This document shows positions 53,922-62,645 of a stretch of DNA of 64,000 nt, in pieces. Source of the stretch: JAEUMW01 sp963734295 (lineage in GTDB: Bacteria > Pseudomonadota > Gammaproteobacteria > Burkholderiales > JAEUMW01); contig CAVTGS010000012.1 in NCBI GenBank assembly GCA_963734295.1, positions 682,001 to 746,000 on the forward strand, in the 5' to 3' direction. Below the pieces are notes generated by a model that saw only the letters and a list, made by a program, of their open reading frames with translations, searched no databases and had not been told where the DNA came from. Position numbers and translations under genes: made by a program. Each line of letters opens with the position of its first letter. Within the stretch, counting starts at the first letter, position 1.

Positions 53922-55610
53922 ATGCTCCGCGCCACCCTGGGCGTGATGCGTGATCTGCCGCGCCTGCATGAGATCACCTCGGTCCTGATCCGGCACGGCC
54001 TCGGCGACGTCGTGCGCCGGCTCGGCATCGCGAATGTGCTCGAGCGCGCCGGACAGTTCCTGAACTGGGGCGCCGCCATGGAGAGCGAGCGGCTCGAGCC
54101 CGCCCAGCGCGTGCGCCTTGCCCTCGAGCAACTGGGGCCGACCTTCGTCAAGTTCGGTCAGGTGCTCGCCACCCGCGTCGACCTCTTTCCGCCGCACTGG
54201 ATTGCAGAGTTCGAGAAACTGCACAACGAAGTACCGCCAGTGCCGTTCGACCAACTGCTTCCCGATGTCGAACGAACGCTCGGTCTCCCGCCCACCGAGG
54301 TCTTTCGCGAGCTCGACACGACGGCCCTCGCATCGGCGTCGATCGCGCAGGTACATCGCGCCTGGCTTCAGGACGGAACGCCGGTCGTCCTGAAGATCAG
54401 GCGCCCCGATATCCGCGCCAAGATCGAGGCCGACCTCCGGATCCTGCTCAACATCGCGGACCTTATCGAATCCGAGATGCCCGAGGCACGCCGCTATCAG
54501 CCGAAGCAGATTGCCGTGCAGTTCGCCCGCTCCCTCGAGCGCGAGCTCGATCTCGCGCGCGAGGCACGCAGCATCGAGCGCTTCGGCAAGAACTTCGAAG
54601 GCAGTCCGTTCATCGTGATTCCCCGCGTGTATCGGCAATGGACGAGCGAGGTCATGAACGTCCAGGAGTTCGTGGACGGCGTGCCCGCGACGGATCAGGC
54701 GGCGGTCGCTGCCGCCGGACTGGACCGCAGGCTGCTCGCCGCCCGCGGCACCGAAGCAGTGCTCAAGATGATCCTGGTCGACGGCTTCTTCCAGGCCGAT
54801 CCGCACCCCGGCAACGTGTTCTACCTGCCCGGCAACCGCCTCGTCATGATCGACTTCGGCATGGTCGGGCGTCTCACCCCGATGCGCCGCAATCAGGTGG
54901 TGGATCTGCTCGCCGGCATCGCACAGATGGACCAGGAGCCGATGGTCGATGTCCTCCTCGACTGGGCCGGAGAGGCCTACGTCGACGAAGCGAAGCTCGC
55001 GGCCGACGTCAGCGAGCTCGTCTCCGAATACGAGGGCGTGCCGCTCAAGGACGTGCGCCTCGCCACCATGCTCAAGCAGTTCGCGGCGATCATCCGCGAG
55101 CACTCGATCGTCATGCCCTCCGATCTGACGCTCATGTTCAAGGCGATGATCACCATGGAAGGGCTGGGGCGGCAGTACGACCCGGAGTTCCGCGTGGTGG
55201 ACCATCTGCAGCCGCTGCTGCGGCGGGTGCTGAGCGAGCGCTACCGCCCCGATCAGATGGTCAAGCGCGGCCGCGGTACGCTCAACGATTTCTTCAACGT
55301 CGTCCAGAGCGTCCCGCGCGATGTCGCCCGGCTGCTGCGCGACGCTCGTCGCGGCAAGATACGGGTGGACGTCGACATGAAGCGGCTCGATCAGTTCGGC
55401 CGCCAGCTCCACCGCACCATCGACCGGGCGACGATGGGCATCATGACGGCGTCCCTCGTGATCGGTTCGGCGATCGTCATGAACGTCCCCGACGGACCCA
55501 CGGTGATGGGGACGCCCGTGCTGACGGCGGTCGGCTTCATGGGCTACGTCGTCGCCTTCATGAACAGCGTCTGGATCATTCTCGGCATCTGGCGGTCGGG
55601 GAAGGAGTAG
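53922..55610 (+). CDS. ubiB: UbiB/ABC1-family atypical kinase
   Basis: The 562-residue protein begins MLRATLGVMRDLPRLHEITS. Diagnostic motifs are KFGQVLATR (KxGQ), the alanine-rich loop LASASIAQVHRA, the lysine in VVLKIRRPDI, the catalytic FFQADPHPGN and IDFGMVGRL, and two C-terminal membrane helices (GIMTASLVIGSAIVMN, TAVGFMGYVVAFMNSVWIIL). UbiB supports ubiquinone synthesis, probably by ATP-dependent extraction of lipid intermediates. Its ribosome site AGAGG lies in the terminal repeat of the preceding element. Confidence 0.92.
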   Translation: MLRATLGVMRDLPRLHEITSVLIRHGLGDVVRRLGIANVLERAGQFLNWGAAMESERLEPAQRVRLALEQLGPTFVKFGQVLATRVDLFPPHWIAEFEKLHNEVPPVPFDQLLPDVERTLGLPPTEVFRELDTTALASASIAQVHRAWLQDGTPVVLKIRRPDIRAKIEADLRILLNIADLIESEMPEARRYQPKQIAVQFARSLERELDLAREARSIERFGKNFEGSPFIVIPRVYRQWTSEVMNVQEFVDGVPATDQAAVAAAGLDRRLLAARGTEAVLKMILVDGFFQADPHPGNVFYLPGNRLVMIDFGMVGRLTPMRRNQVVDLLAGIAQMDQEPMVDVLLDWAGEAYVDEAKLAADVSELVSEYEGVPLKDVRLATMLKQFAAIIREHSIVMPSDLTLMFKAMITMEGLGRQYDPEFRVVDHLQPLLRRVLSERYRPDQMVKRGRGTLNDFFNVVQSVPRDVARLLRDARRGKIRVDVDMKRLDQFGRQLHRTIDRATMGIMTASLVIGSAIVMNVPDGPTVMGTPVLTAVGFMGYVVAFMNSVWIILGIWRSGKE

Positions 55611-55624
55611 TGTCCTGAAACATC

Positions 55625-56851
55625 TCAGGACAGTGCCTTCAGGATCTGCAGCAAGAGCTGGCCGATCGGCACCTGCAGACTAACCACGATCAGGACCGGA
55701 ATCAGTGCGGGCACGACCACGGCGAGCAGCGTGGACTTGCCGATGGGGAGCGAGCGCATCTTCTGCACGGCCTCGTAGATCGCCTGCACATCGGCGACTG
55801 GCCCGATCTCCGGGGCAGAGATCAGGGCGTCGTCCTCGACCGGTTTCTTCTCGATCCAGCGGCGATGTACCGTGCGACCGTGCTCCGCGACGAGCGCGCC
55901 GTACTCGAGCAGCGCGGCGCGCTTCGCTCGGCGCAGGGGACCGCCGAAGACCACGAGGGGCGCGAGAAAGACGACAGCGACGAGCACCAGGAATCCACCG
56001 ACGGGAACCTTGAGGGACGCCACGCTCAGGCCGTGGTAGACCACGTCGTGCGCCCACCCGGCGGCGAAGACCGCAGAGAACGCAAGGATCACGAGCGCGA
56101 ACGCTACCGGAACTGATTCGAGGAAGCCGAGCCCGCCGACCCGGTCGGGGTGCGTCGGCACGAGCGAGAGGGGAAGCGCGGCGAGCCGCCGGAAAAGCAC
56201 GAACGCGAGGACGATTCGCCATAACCAAGCGAGCGCGAGCACGAGATAGATCGGGCGGGCCACGTACAGATACCACCATCCGCCGAAGCCAATCCCCTCC
56301 GGGCGCTGGACGTCTCCTGCCCAGCGCACGTCGTGCCCCTGATGCGTGTCGGGTGCGAGGATTGTCCACGCCAGGACCACCGCTGCGATCACCACCCAGG
56401 GTAGCGTCCGGTCGCGCAGACGCTTCACGCTTTCCAGAGTCTTCACGAAGGCCGGCAGGTCGGTCACCAGGCCCGCCCGAACGAACTGCGGGAGTAAACG
56501 GCGCATCGTCGCTTGCGCCATTGCCTCCGCGAGCACCAGCAGGGGGATGGCGATGAGGCAGCGCACGCTCACGCCGAAATGCTGGAGCAGCGGCTCGTCG
56601 ACCGCGCCCTCTATCGCGTGGCCGGCAACAGCCACCCACAGGGCGATCGGCAGCCACGCGACGAGGGCGTAACCGAGCGCCCGTCGCGCGATCCCGAGCC
56701 CCGTTCGGGGCACCAGCCCGATCGCGCGCTGCGCCCGGAAGAACAGGTCGTCGCGGACGAGCGAAACGGAGAGCGTTTCGGTATCCGTTTCGGTCCTCGA
56801 AGTGTTCGTCGTCAAATGTGAAGTCCCACCCGTTTCGCAGCACCCAGGCAA
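55625..56851 (-). CDS. Polytopic membrane protein of unknown function
   Basis: The protein is 390-408 residues with about eight hydrophobic segments, for example ALVAWLPIALWVAVAGHAIE, CLIAIPLLVLAEAMAQATMR and VPVGGFLVLVAVVFLAPLVV. It ends VPALIPVLIVVSLQVPIGQL and a short tail. No catalytic motif or family is recognised. No ATG start is available; TTG at 56815 or 56851 must be used. It converges with ubiB with 14 bases between the ends. Confidence 0.6.
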   Translation of the reverse strand: MPGCCETGGTSHLTTNTSRTETDTETLSVSLVRDDLFFRAQRAIGLVPRTGLGIARRALGYALVAWLPIALWVAVAGHAIEGAVDEPLLQHFGVSVRCLIAIPLLVLAEAMAQATMRRLLPQFVRAGLVTDLPAFVKTLESVKRLRDRTLPWVVIAAVVLAWTILAPDTHQGHDVRWAGDVQRPEGIGFGGWWYLYVARPIYLVLALAWLWRIVLAFVLFRRLAALPLSLVPTHPDRVGGLGFLESVPVAFALVILAFSAVFAAGWAHDVVYHGLSVASLKVPVGGFLVLVAVVFLAPLVVFGGPLRRAKRAALLEYGALVAEHGRTVHRRWIEKKPVEDDALISAPEIGPVADVQAIYEAVQKMRSLPIGKSTLLAVVVPALIPVLIVVSLQVPIGQLLLQILKALS

Positions 56852-56852
56852 G

Positions 56853-57055
56853 CTACGCCTTCGGTGCCGCCAGTGTCACGTGCGGCACCGGGAGCTCGAT
56901 GCCGTCCCGTCGAAGCAGCTTCAGCCGCCGCAGCATTCACGGCGTACGCCACCTTGGGCGCCGGGCGCCACTCTGATGCGCGCTTTGATCGCTACCGACG
57001 CCTCGGCCCACTGGTCTACGCCTGCGATCTCGATAGGCTCGATGATCCCGCAAAC
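56853..57055 (-). pseudogene. C-terminal relic of an MscS-type channel gene
   Basis: The minus strand reads IEIAGVDQWAEASVAIKARI and RVAPGAQGGVRRE, a frame change and then RRDGIELPVPHVTL. This matches the last 60 residues of MscS channels (GVDxLADSxVxxRAxxKxxPGxQ and EGIEIPFPHVT). The channel and beta domains are absent. The PIN toxin gene stops four bases away, at the very point where the mscS sequence is cut, so the toxin module probably replaced the 5' part. Confidence 0.75.
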
Positions 57056-57058
57056 GCT

Positions 57059-57505
57059 TTACCTGGAAATCCGCACCGGATCGGTAACTGTCAGGAACCC
57101 GAACTTTCGGAAATCCACGTCCGCGGTCATGATCTCCGTGACGCCGTGCTCGCGCATGAGCACTGTCGTATGAAAATCGTGGAAGATGTTGCCGGCAGGT
57201 GCGCCGAATTCACCGATCGTCTCGCGCAAAAGGGTTCCGTGACGTTCCGTCGGAACCAGCACCGACACGACTTCCGACGTGAGGATGGAGTTGAGGAAGG
57301 ACAGCGCCTCGTCCGCGCCGAGTGGCTGCCGGAACACTTTGGGATGCGTGACGACGCGAAGGAACTCGTAGACGATGCCCCACGTCACCGCCCACGGGGT
57401 GCTGCCCGCCAACTATTCTTCGAGAGCCGATCGTGCCGGCACATGCTCGGCGCAGTCGCGATTTGCCGCGTAGACCAGCACGTTCGTGTCGACCGCGAAC
57501 CTCAC
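57059..57505 (-). pseudogene. PIN-domain toxin gene with an in-frame amber codon
   Basis: The gene starts with GTG at 57505 overlapping the antitoxin stop and reads RFAVDTNVLVYAANRDCAEH and SALEE. A TAG at 57413-57415 then interrupts the frame, which goes on as LAGSTPWAVTWGIVYEFLRV to FGFLTVTDPVRISR. PIN toxins of this branch carry a tryptophan just there (W-LA-PWAVTWGI), so TGG to TAG is the likely change. All catalytic residues otherwise remain. The toxin is probably inactive. It could be a sequencing error, but it is a substitution, unlike the insertions elsewhere. Confidence 0.78.
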
Positions 57506-57735
57506 GAGCGGTCGAGCACTTCATACAGCTGATTGCGGTCCGCCACATCGACGAGCGGGCGACCCATGGAGAAGGTGGGCAGTCTAACGGCCTTGCGACG
57601 TGCCGGCGCCCGAACCTGACTGAGACCCCGCTGCAGCACTTCCTGAGTGACCTGCGAAAGCGACCGGTTTTGCTCCGCCGCGAGCTTCTTGAGCTGACGG
57701 AAAATTGCGTCATCGATGATCAGCGTCGTTCTCAT
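57502..57735 (-). CDS. Ribbon-helix-helix antitoxin
   Basis: The 77-residue protein starts MRTTLIIDDAIFRQLKKLAA and continues EQNRSLSQVTQEVLQRGLSQ, a ribbon-helix-helix DNA-binding domain, then a basic linker and a C-terminal toxin-binding part (GRPLVDVADRNQLYEVLDRS). The stop overlaps the toxin GTG (GTGA). It would repress the operon and neutralise the now broken PIN partner. Confidence 0.86.
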   Translation of the reverse strand: MRTTLIIDDAIFRQLKKLAAEQNRSLSQVTQEVLQRGLSQVRAPARRKAVRLPTFSMGRPLVDVADRNQLYEVLDRS

Positions 57736-57936
57736 ATGCGAAAGCGTATTTGGCGCGCATACGTATGTCAAATTGCCTCGGTTCTCTTCTCGCCGCCCCC
57801 CGCACCCAGTCGCCGATCGACCACTGCGGGCCTTACGAAGACGTTCCACTTCGACCTCGCCTGCGCCGCACCTCGAATTCCGCCGGGCGAGCGCGCGATC
57901 CGCCGTGCACAGCCCGACCGGCATGTTGGCGAGAGG

Positions 57937-58521
57937 TTACTTCGCGGGCTCGACGCTGATGGCGAGCGCCTCGCTGAAGGTCACCTCCACCTCGTCGCCC
58001 TTCTTGAGGCCGCGGATGAACGCGATCGCCTGCGGATCCTTGACCTTGAGACGGCGGTTGTAGCCGCGGGGTCCGGTGACCTCGATAGTATTGGCATATT
58101 GGTCGACCTCGTACACCTTAACCGTTGTCCTGATCTGCTCGCCGACCGTGGCGCCTGGTCGTTCGCCCGGTGCGGCACGCGTTGCGCTGGTTTCGGCTTG
58201 TACGCCGGTCACCCCCGTGCCGGGCTTTACCACTTGCGCTGCAAAACCTTCCGTAAAGCGCACGACGACGCGATCGCCCTTCTTGACCTGGGCAAGGTTG
58301 CGGACTTCGGGACCGGCCTTGACGAGCGACTGGCGTCCTTGCGCATCGCGAAGCACGACCTCGCGGGCCGAATAGTCGATCGCTTCGACGATCGCCGAAG
58401 CCTCGACGGTCTCCGACATGGCGAGCGGTTTCGGTGGCTGCGGTGCGCAAGCCGCGAGGAGCGCGGTCGTACTCAGAACCGCGAGGGCCGAGCGAATGCT
58501 GGGGAGAGCTAATTTCTTCAT
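57937..58521 (-). CDS. Lipoprotein with oligonucleotide/heavy-metal-type beta repeats, unknown function
   Basis: The 194-residue protein has a lipoprotein signal MKKLALPSIRSALAVLSTTA ending LLAACAPQ, so Cys25 or so is lipidated. Two similar beta-rich halves follow: SAIVEAIDYSAREVVLRDAQ to KKGDRVVVRFTEGFA, and TVKVYEVDQYANTIEVTGPR to KKGDEVEVTFSEALAISVEP. The internal duplication is clear. I do not recognise a function; periplasmic binding is a guess. It follows the SYLF-domain gene on the same strand, with a terminator between. Confidence 0.72.
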   Translation of the reverse strand: MKKLALPSIRSALAVLSTTALLAACAPQPPKPLAMSETVEASAIVEAIDYSAREVVLRDAQGRQSLVKAGPEVRNLAQVKKGDRVVVRFTEGFAAQVVKPGTGVTGVQAETSATRAAPGERPGATVGEQIRTTVKVYEVDQYANTIEVTGPRGYNRRLKVKDPQAIAFIRGLKKGDEVEVTFSEALAISVEPAK

Positions 58522-58567
58522 GGGTGAGCGTCCTGTTTGAGTGAGGGTGAAGCTGCGCTCAAGAAGA

Positions 58568-58592
58568 AACGCCCTGCTTGGGCCAGGGCGTT
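58568..58592. terminator. Hairpin terminator after the SYLF-domain gene
   Basis: AACGCCCTG and CAGGGCGTT form a 9-bp stem with a 7-base loop. Read on the minus strand, TTCTTCTT follows, so it should end transcription of the SYLF-domain gene that stops at 58647. Confidence 0.7.
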
Positions 58593-58646
58593 CCTGAGCG
58601 GTGCATGATCGGCCGCGCGCGGCCGGACTACACGTTGCAGCGTCGG

Positions 58647-59213
58647 TTAGTTCAGGTCTTTGTCTTTCCAGACCTTGGTGCCCGCAACCGCACCGCCGGC
58701 CTGCAGACCGGTCTTCGTCAACGTGTACATCTTGCCACCGCTGAACGCACCGGCACCCGCGCCTGCTTCGACTGTCTTCTCGCCTGCTCCGGCACCGGCC
58801 GATGCCGACGCGCCTGCCTCCCAGCCGGAGTCGATGAACTGCTGCATCGAGGCGGCATCCTTGAAGACGAAGAGATAGCTCGTCTCGGACGCGCCGATCT
58901 GAATGCCGGCACTGGCCTGCGCCATGTCCATGAACGTGTCCTTCTTCGTCTTGTTGTCGTGGACCACGCCCGTGCCTCCGGCACCTCCTACGAGGAACGA
59001 CAAGCCGTAAGTTCCGAAGACGCCGTAACCGGCCGCCTTGGCGACTTCGGCCTTGAGCTTCGGATCGGCCTTGTAGAAGGCGGCTAGCGAGGTGTTCACC
59101 TTGCCGCGAATCTCGGCCTGCTTCTTGGCCTTGTCGGCGGTGTCGGCAACGGCGGATGCGGCAGTGAACGAAAGGGCCAGGAGCCCGACGGTGAAGAGTC
59201 TTTGAAGTCGCAT
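58647..59213 (-). CDS. Secreted SYLF/YSC84-domain lipid-binding protein
   Basis: The 188-residue protein has a signal peptide (LFTVGLLALSFTAASAVADT) and the SYLF pattern AAGYGVFGTYGLSFLVGGAG, KKDTFMDMAQASAGIQIGAS and SGWEAGASASAGAGAGEKTV, ending AGGAVAGTKVWKDKDLN. SYLF domains bind phospholipid in eukaryotes; bacterial members are periplasmic or outer-membrane associated with unclear roles. An AAAGGAAATC site precedes the ATG at 59213. Confidence 0.84.
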   Translation of the reverse strand: MRLQRLFTVGLLALSFTAASAVADTADKAKKQAEIRGKVNTSLAAFYKADPKLKAEVAKAAGYGVFGTYGLSFLVGGAGGTGVVHDNKTKKDTFMDMAQASAGIQIGASETSYLFVFKDAASMQQFIDSGWEAGASASAGAGAGEKTVEAGAGAGAFSGGKMYTLTKTGLQAGGAVAGTKVWKDKDLN

Positions 59214-59382
59214 ATGATTTCCTTTTATTGCCGGCGAATGGGCTATGGCTCTCGCCGCCGGCGTCGAGAGGAGGAGGAATGCCTCGTGGATCGCGTTTCG
59301 CTCCATGGCCCCCATTTGCTGGATAAGTGACCGTGGCGCCATTATCATGCCGTGCATTGCCTGGATTGGACCGGATTATATT

Positions 59383-59704
59383 TTAGAACCGAGTGAAAGA
59401 GGGAACTATCACCGCCAGGACTGCAATGTCGCGGTGCTCCGGGTAAATCCAGGCGAGCGCCGATCCTGCGAGACTCATGAAGCCGAGGACCGCGGCGACG
59501 TGCAACCACAACGCCGCATTCGAGGTAACGGCGGAACTCCCGCTCCACATACGCGGGCACCCTTTCGGCGTCGCAGTGACCCTCGCGGGCGAGCGCGAGA
59601 TAGGTCTCGAAATGACCCTTGACGACGCGGTAGAGCGGCGTGCGCTCGGGGCGACGCCGGCGGTAGACAGCGCAGCGGAGCTGACTTGCTTGCGCCCGCT
59701 CCAT
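59383..59704 (-). pseudogene. Relic of an IS91-type transposase gene joined to a membrane-protein fragment
   Basis: The minus strand from 59704 reads VYRRRRPERTPLYRVVKGHF, ETYLALAREG and VEREFRRYLECG, which matches the N-terminal zinc-finger region of IS91-like transposases (YRPRxPExTxLYxVVxxHxETF ... FVExExRxxLxCG). After about 59513 the match stops. Another frame then gives HVAAVLGFMSLAGSALAWIY to a stop at 59383, the end of some membrane protein. Neither part is complete. The rest of 59214-59792 shows no gene. Confidence 0.6.
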
Positions 59705-59792
59705 GGCCCAGTGACGTACGGCTGGTTAGCTGGACCGAAAACTGTACGCATGTATAGCCTCGCGAAAGTCGAAGACCGACGAACGCAGGTGC

Positions 59793-60065
59793 TCAATAGT
59801 CAGCAGCGGTCATCGACGAGCTTCTGCACGGCTCGAGCAGGAACTCCATCTCGCCGGGGCGAACGCCCAGCTTGTTCTGGACCAGGAAGGAGGCGAGGAC
59901 ATGCGGCTGAGCGCGGTACAGCTCGTCGGCCAGCTGCACCTTCTGCGTCAGATCCATCGCCCGAACCTCGATCACCCGGTGGATCAGCGCCCAATACTCG
60001 TCGTCAAGGTGCCGTTCGCAGAAGGCGTCCGTGAGCGCAGTGAAGGCGGAGAACTTCTCCGCCAT
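59793..60065 (-). CDS. Small protein of unknown function
   Basis: The 90-residue product starts MAEKFSAFTALTDAFCERHL and continues EYWALIHRVIEVRAMDLTQK and LYRAQPHVLASFLVQNKLGV. It is soluble and helical with no recognised motif, and the C-terminal ten residues (EPCRSSSMTAADY) look less protein-like, so the end may be altered. It lies between two transposase relics. Confidence 0.45.
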   Translation of the reverse strand: MAEKFSAFTALTDAFCERHLDDEYWALIHRVIEVRAMDLTQKVQLADELYRAQPHVLASFLVQNKLGVRPGEMEFLLEPCRSSSMTAADY

Positions 60066-60099
60066 GGCACGGGCCTCAGCAACCTGATCGTGGGGTACA

Positions 60100-60245
60100 A
60101 CGCCCCGCGCGAGTCAGCCAACCGAGGCCTGCTGCGAATGCCCGTGCGTGGCTTGGCGAAGGTCCGATCGGTGGTAGGCCTGTTTGTGCTGGCGCACAAC
60201 CTGTTGCGCATGGCCGTGCTCGCGCCGCAGCACATCGGTTGGGGC
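60100..60245 (+). pseudogene. C-terminal relic of a DDE transposase gene
   Basis: The plus strand reads GLLRMPVRGLAKVRSVVGLF and VLAHNLLRMAVLAPQHIG, the closing segment RGLxKVxxxxxLxxxAHNLLR common to IS1182/IS5-like transposases. Nothing of the catalytic part is upstream; a different fragment (GTGLSNLIVGYNAPRES) precedes it. Confidence 0.55.
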
Positions 60246-60602
60246 ACAGCTCCGTCTGCAATGACCCCGCAAGCCTCATGGGGGGAAGAAATCACGGAAC
60301 AAGCCCAAAGTGGCCTCACCAGGCAAGGCTCAGCGCCATTCAAGCACGTCAAAGGCCCCGCGCCGCGCTATCGCGCCAGGATTCCCGGTTGCCGCACACT
60401 GACTGGACCTCGGTCGTGTATTGACCGATAGGGCGAGGTCGATCTGGGCCGAATGGACACTCGGGCGAAGCTGCGTCCCGCACATGGACGAGAAACACCG
60501 CGATTTTGGTCCACGCAACAGGGGGACGTGTAATTTTTCCGCGCTGCCGGGACGAGCGTTTGCGCGCCGCGCCGACGCCCTTCTCGTCATTCGAGCCAAG
60601 GG
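60246..60602. other. Intergenic region, nothing recognised
   Basis: These 357 bases follow the transposase relic and precede the end of the GAF-domain gene. No protein family, RNA motif or terminator was recognised in them on either strand. They are probably decayed insertion-sequence debris. Confidence 0.5.
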
Positions 60603-61946
60603 TCAGGCCGCTTCGCTCAGCCGAAGCGGCCGCTCCACGCGCAGGCGAAATCGCCCACGTCCGGTCTTTTCGATTGCGACGAAGGGGCACCGCTCCGCCA
60701 GGCGCCGCTGCAGCAGAATGAGGCGGGCGTCGAGGTTGTCGGTGATGTCCGGCAGCTTGAGCGAGGGATCCAGGCGCAGTTCTCGGTTGGTGAACTCGAC
60801 GCGGCCTGCGGCGTGTTCCCGCAGGAGCTTCCAGATGATGGCTCCCGCCACGCCTTTGATCAGGTAGTCGTTGTCCACGAACACGCTGTGGTCGGCAACA
60901 AAGTGCCGGATCTGAACCGGCAGCCCGGAAAGCGGGGCAGCGCGCGATGCCAGGACCGGTGTCGTCGCTTCCGCAGGCTGTTCAGCGCTGCGCGAAAGGA
61001 AGTCGATGCACAGGGCGAGTTGACTCGCCAGCACCACCAGCGCGTCCTCGTCCTCGTACGTGAAACGCTGCTCCTGCGGACTTTCCACATAGAGCACACC
61101 CAGCAGGCGACCCGCCAGAATGATGGGAACCGCCATCTGGCTGCCCGCATCCGCGAGTCCAGGAAACGGAATTTCAGTTTCCAGGGCTTCCGCTTCGGCG
61201 CTCGCAGCAAAGCGCTGGCGTGCGGCCAGACTGTAGCGGTATTCCTGCACCGCGAAGCCGATGCGAATCGGTGTGCACGCCGCCGCCGCGACGCCCACGA
61301 TCCCCTCGCCCATGCAGACTTCGGAGCCAACGCCTGATTGGGGGTAGCCACGCGTGGCAACCGTGTAAAGTCGTCGCCCGTCCCGGTCGGGCATCAAGAC
61401 CATGGCATGCTGAATGTCGAGCCACTGCTCCAGCCCCTCGAGCAGCGCGTTCAGGAGGTGCTCGAGGTCGTTACAGGCCGCCAGGTCCGCCGAGCTGGCG
61501 CGCAAACCCGAGAGCAGTTCGGGGCGCGTCGTACGTTCCGGCTCGATCTGATCCGTCACCGCTGCCACGTCGAGCACGCGATAGACGTCGGAGCCGAGCA
61601 GCCTGAATACCTTGCTCATACCCGTGTGGGAAGCGATGGCAGCTAGCCGTGCCTTCATGGTCTCGAACAAGGGGCCTGCGGTTTCCGTGCGCAGATACTG
61701 CAGCCAGAGGGTGTAGTGCGCAGCGGTCTCGGGGTCGAGGATTTCCACCGTGGCACGGCCATTCTGGAGGATGTTCTCGCGCGTCTTGTTGAAGAACTGA
61801 TAGGACAAGGCCACGTGTTCGTCGTCGACGAACTGCACATGCGAGAGCTTGGTGACGTTCGGCGTGCCGTCCTGCGCGCAGGTGGCGATGCACGCTGGAA
61901 CCGCCCCCTCGAAACAGCGCCGCAGGGCACGCAGGGTAGGGGTCAT
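60603..61946 (-). CDS. Flavin-barrel (PNPOx-like) plus GAF domain protein with C-terminal winged helix
   Basis: The 447-residue protein starts MTPTLRALRRCFEGAVPACI. Residues 1-130 form a pyridoxamine-phosphate-oxidase-like split barrel (GTPNVTKLSHVQFVDDEHVA, SYQFFNKTRENILQNGRATV). Residues 165-330 are a GAF sensor (IQHAMVLMPDRDGRRLYTVA, GEGIVGVAAAACTPIRIGFA, AVPIILAGRLLGVLYVES). The last 100 residues (KGVAGAIIWKLLREHAAGRV and LQRRLAERCPFVAIEKTGRG) resemble a winged-helix output domain. A flavin- or redox-sensing regulator is plausible. It overlaps the next gene upstream (ATGA). Confidence 0.78.
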   Translation of the reverse strand: MTPTLRALRRCFEGAVPACIATCAQDGTPNVTKLSHVQFVDDEHVALSYQFFNKTRENILQNGRATVEILDPETAAHYTLWLQYLRTETAGPLFETMKARLAAIASHTGMSKVFRLLGSDVYRVLDVAAVTDQIEPERTTRPELLSGLRASSADLAACNDLEHLLNALLEGLEQWLDIQHAMVLMPDRDGRRLYTVATRGYPQSGVGSEVCMGEGIVGVAAAACTPIRIGFAVQEYRYSLAARQRFAASAEAEALETEIPFPGLADAGSQMAVPIILAGRLLGVLYVESPQEQRFTYEDEDALVVLASQLALCIDFLSRSAEQPAEATTPVLASRAAPLSGLPVQIRHFVADHSVFVDNDYLIKGVAGAIIWKLLREHAAGRVEFTNRELRLDPSLKLPDITDNLDARLILLQRRLAERCPFVAIEKTGRGRFRLRVERPLRLSEAA

Positions 61947-62446
61947 GGCGCGGGAGCGAGGCGCACGCCGGCCTTCGGTCCGGGCGTTTGATCGAACACC
62001 GCGTTCGGCGCGAAGGCAACGGCGATCGCCTCGTCCTGCACGCCGCTCGTCAGTGCCCGGGAGAAGCGCTCCGCATAGCCCAGGGCCATGATCTCGGCGG
62101 TGAATGCCGCACCATAGGCGAGCATGATCTCCCGGTCCCCTGCCTCGAGGGGCTGGATGCGCCCCCGCCCACCCTTGAGCTGAAGCGTCTCGTGGGTCTT
62201 GGGCCGGCTGAACACGACGGCGATGGCCGCCCCCGCCGCCAGGTCGCGAAGGAAAGCCTGCGCGCGTTGCGTCGAGAGCAGGATCACGACCTCGCGCCGG
62301 CCCGCTGCCACTCTGCAACCAAAGCCGCGCGTGATGGAGGGAACGCCGACAGCGTCGTGCGACGCCGCATTGATGGCCACCGGCCCGCAGAGAAAAGAAG
62401 CCTGCGACACGCTCAACTGCAGTGGGACTGATGGTTGGGGAGCCAT
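61943..62446 (-). CDS. Small PNPOx-like flavin-barrel protein
   Basis: The 167-residue protein has a split-barrel pattern: QASFLCGPVAINAASHDAVG, VPSITRGFGCRVAAGRREVV, and AIAVVFSRPKTHETLQLKGG. It lacks a signal peptide. It is translationally coupled to the following PNPOx-GAF gene, and the two split barrels may form a complex or dimer. No enzyme activity can be named. Confidence 0.68.
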   Translation of the reverse strand: MAPQPSVPLQLSVSQASFLCGPVAINAASHDAVGVPSITRGFGCRVAAGRREVVILLSTQRAQAFLRDLAAGAAIAVVFSRPKTHETLQLKGGRGRIQPLEAGDREIMLAYGAAFTAEIMALGYAERFSRALTSGVQDEAIAVAFAPNAVFDQTPGPKAGVRLAPAP

Positions 62447-62645
62447 GGCGCAAAGCGTACCGGCGTGCCGGCAATGTTGCACGGATTCCGGCCAGCTTGC
62501 CACCCGCGTGCGTCCGTGTGACGGAGTGTCTTTAGGGAATTTTTAGCGTTTTCTGAGGGAACATTTAACGACGCGGCAGCGCCCGTCGCCCTAAGCTAGC
62601 CTCGCAACGTTTGATCTTCAGTTCTTCGAGAGGAGCGTACTTACC

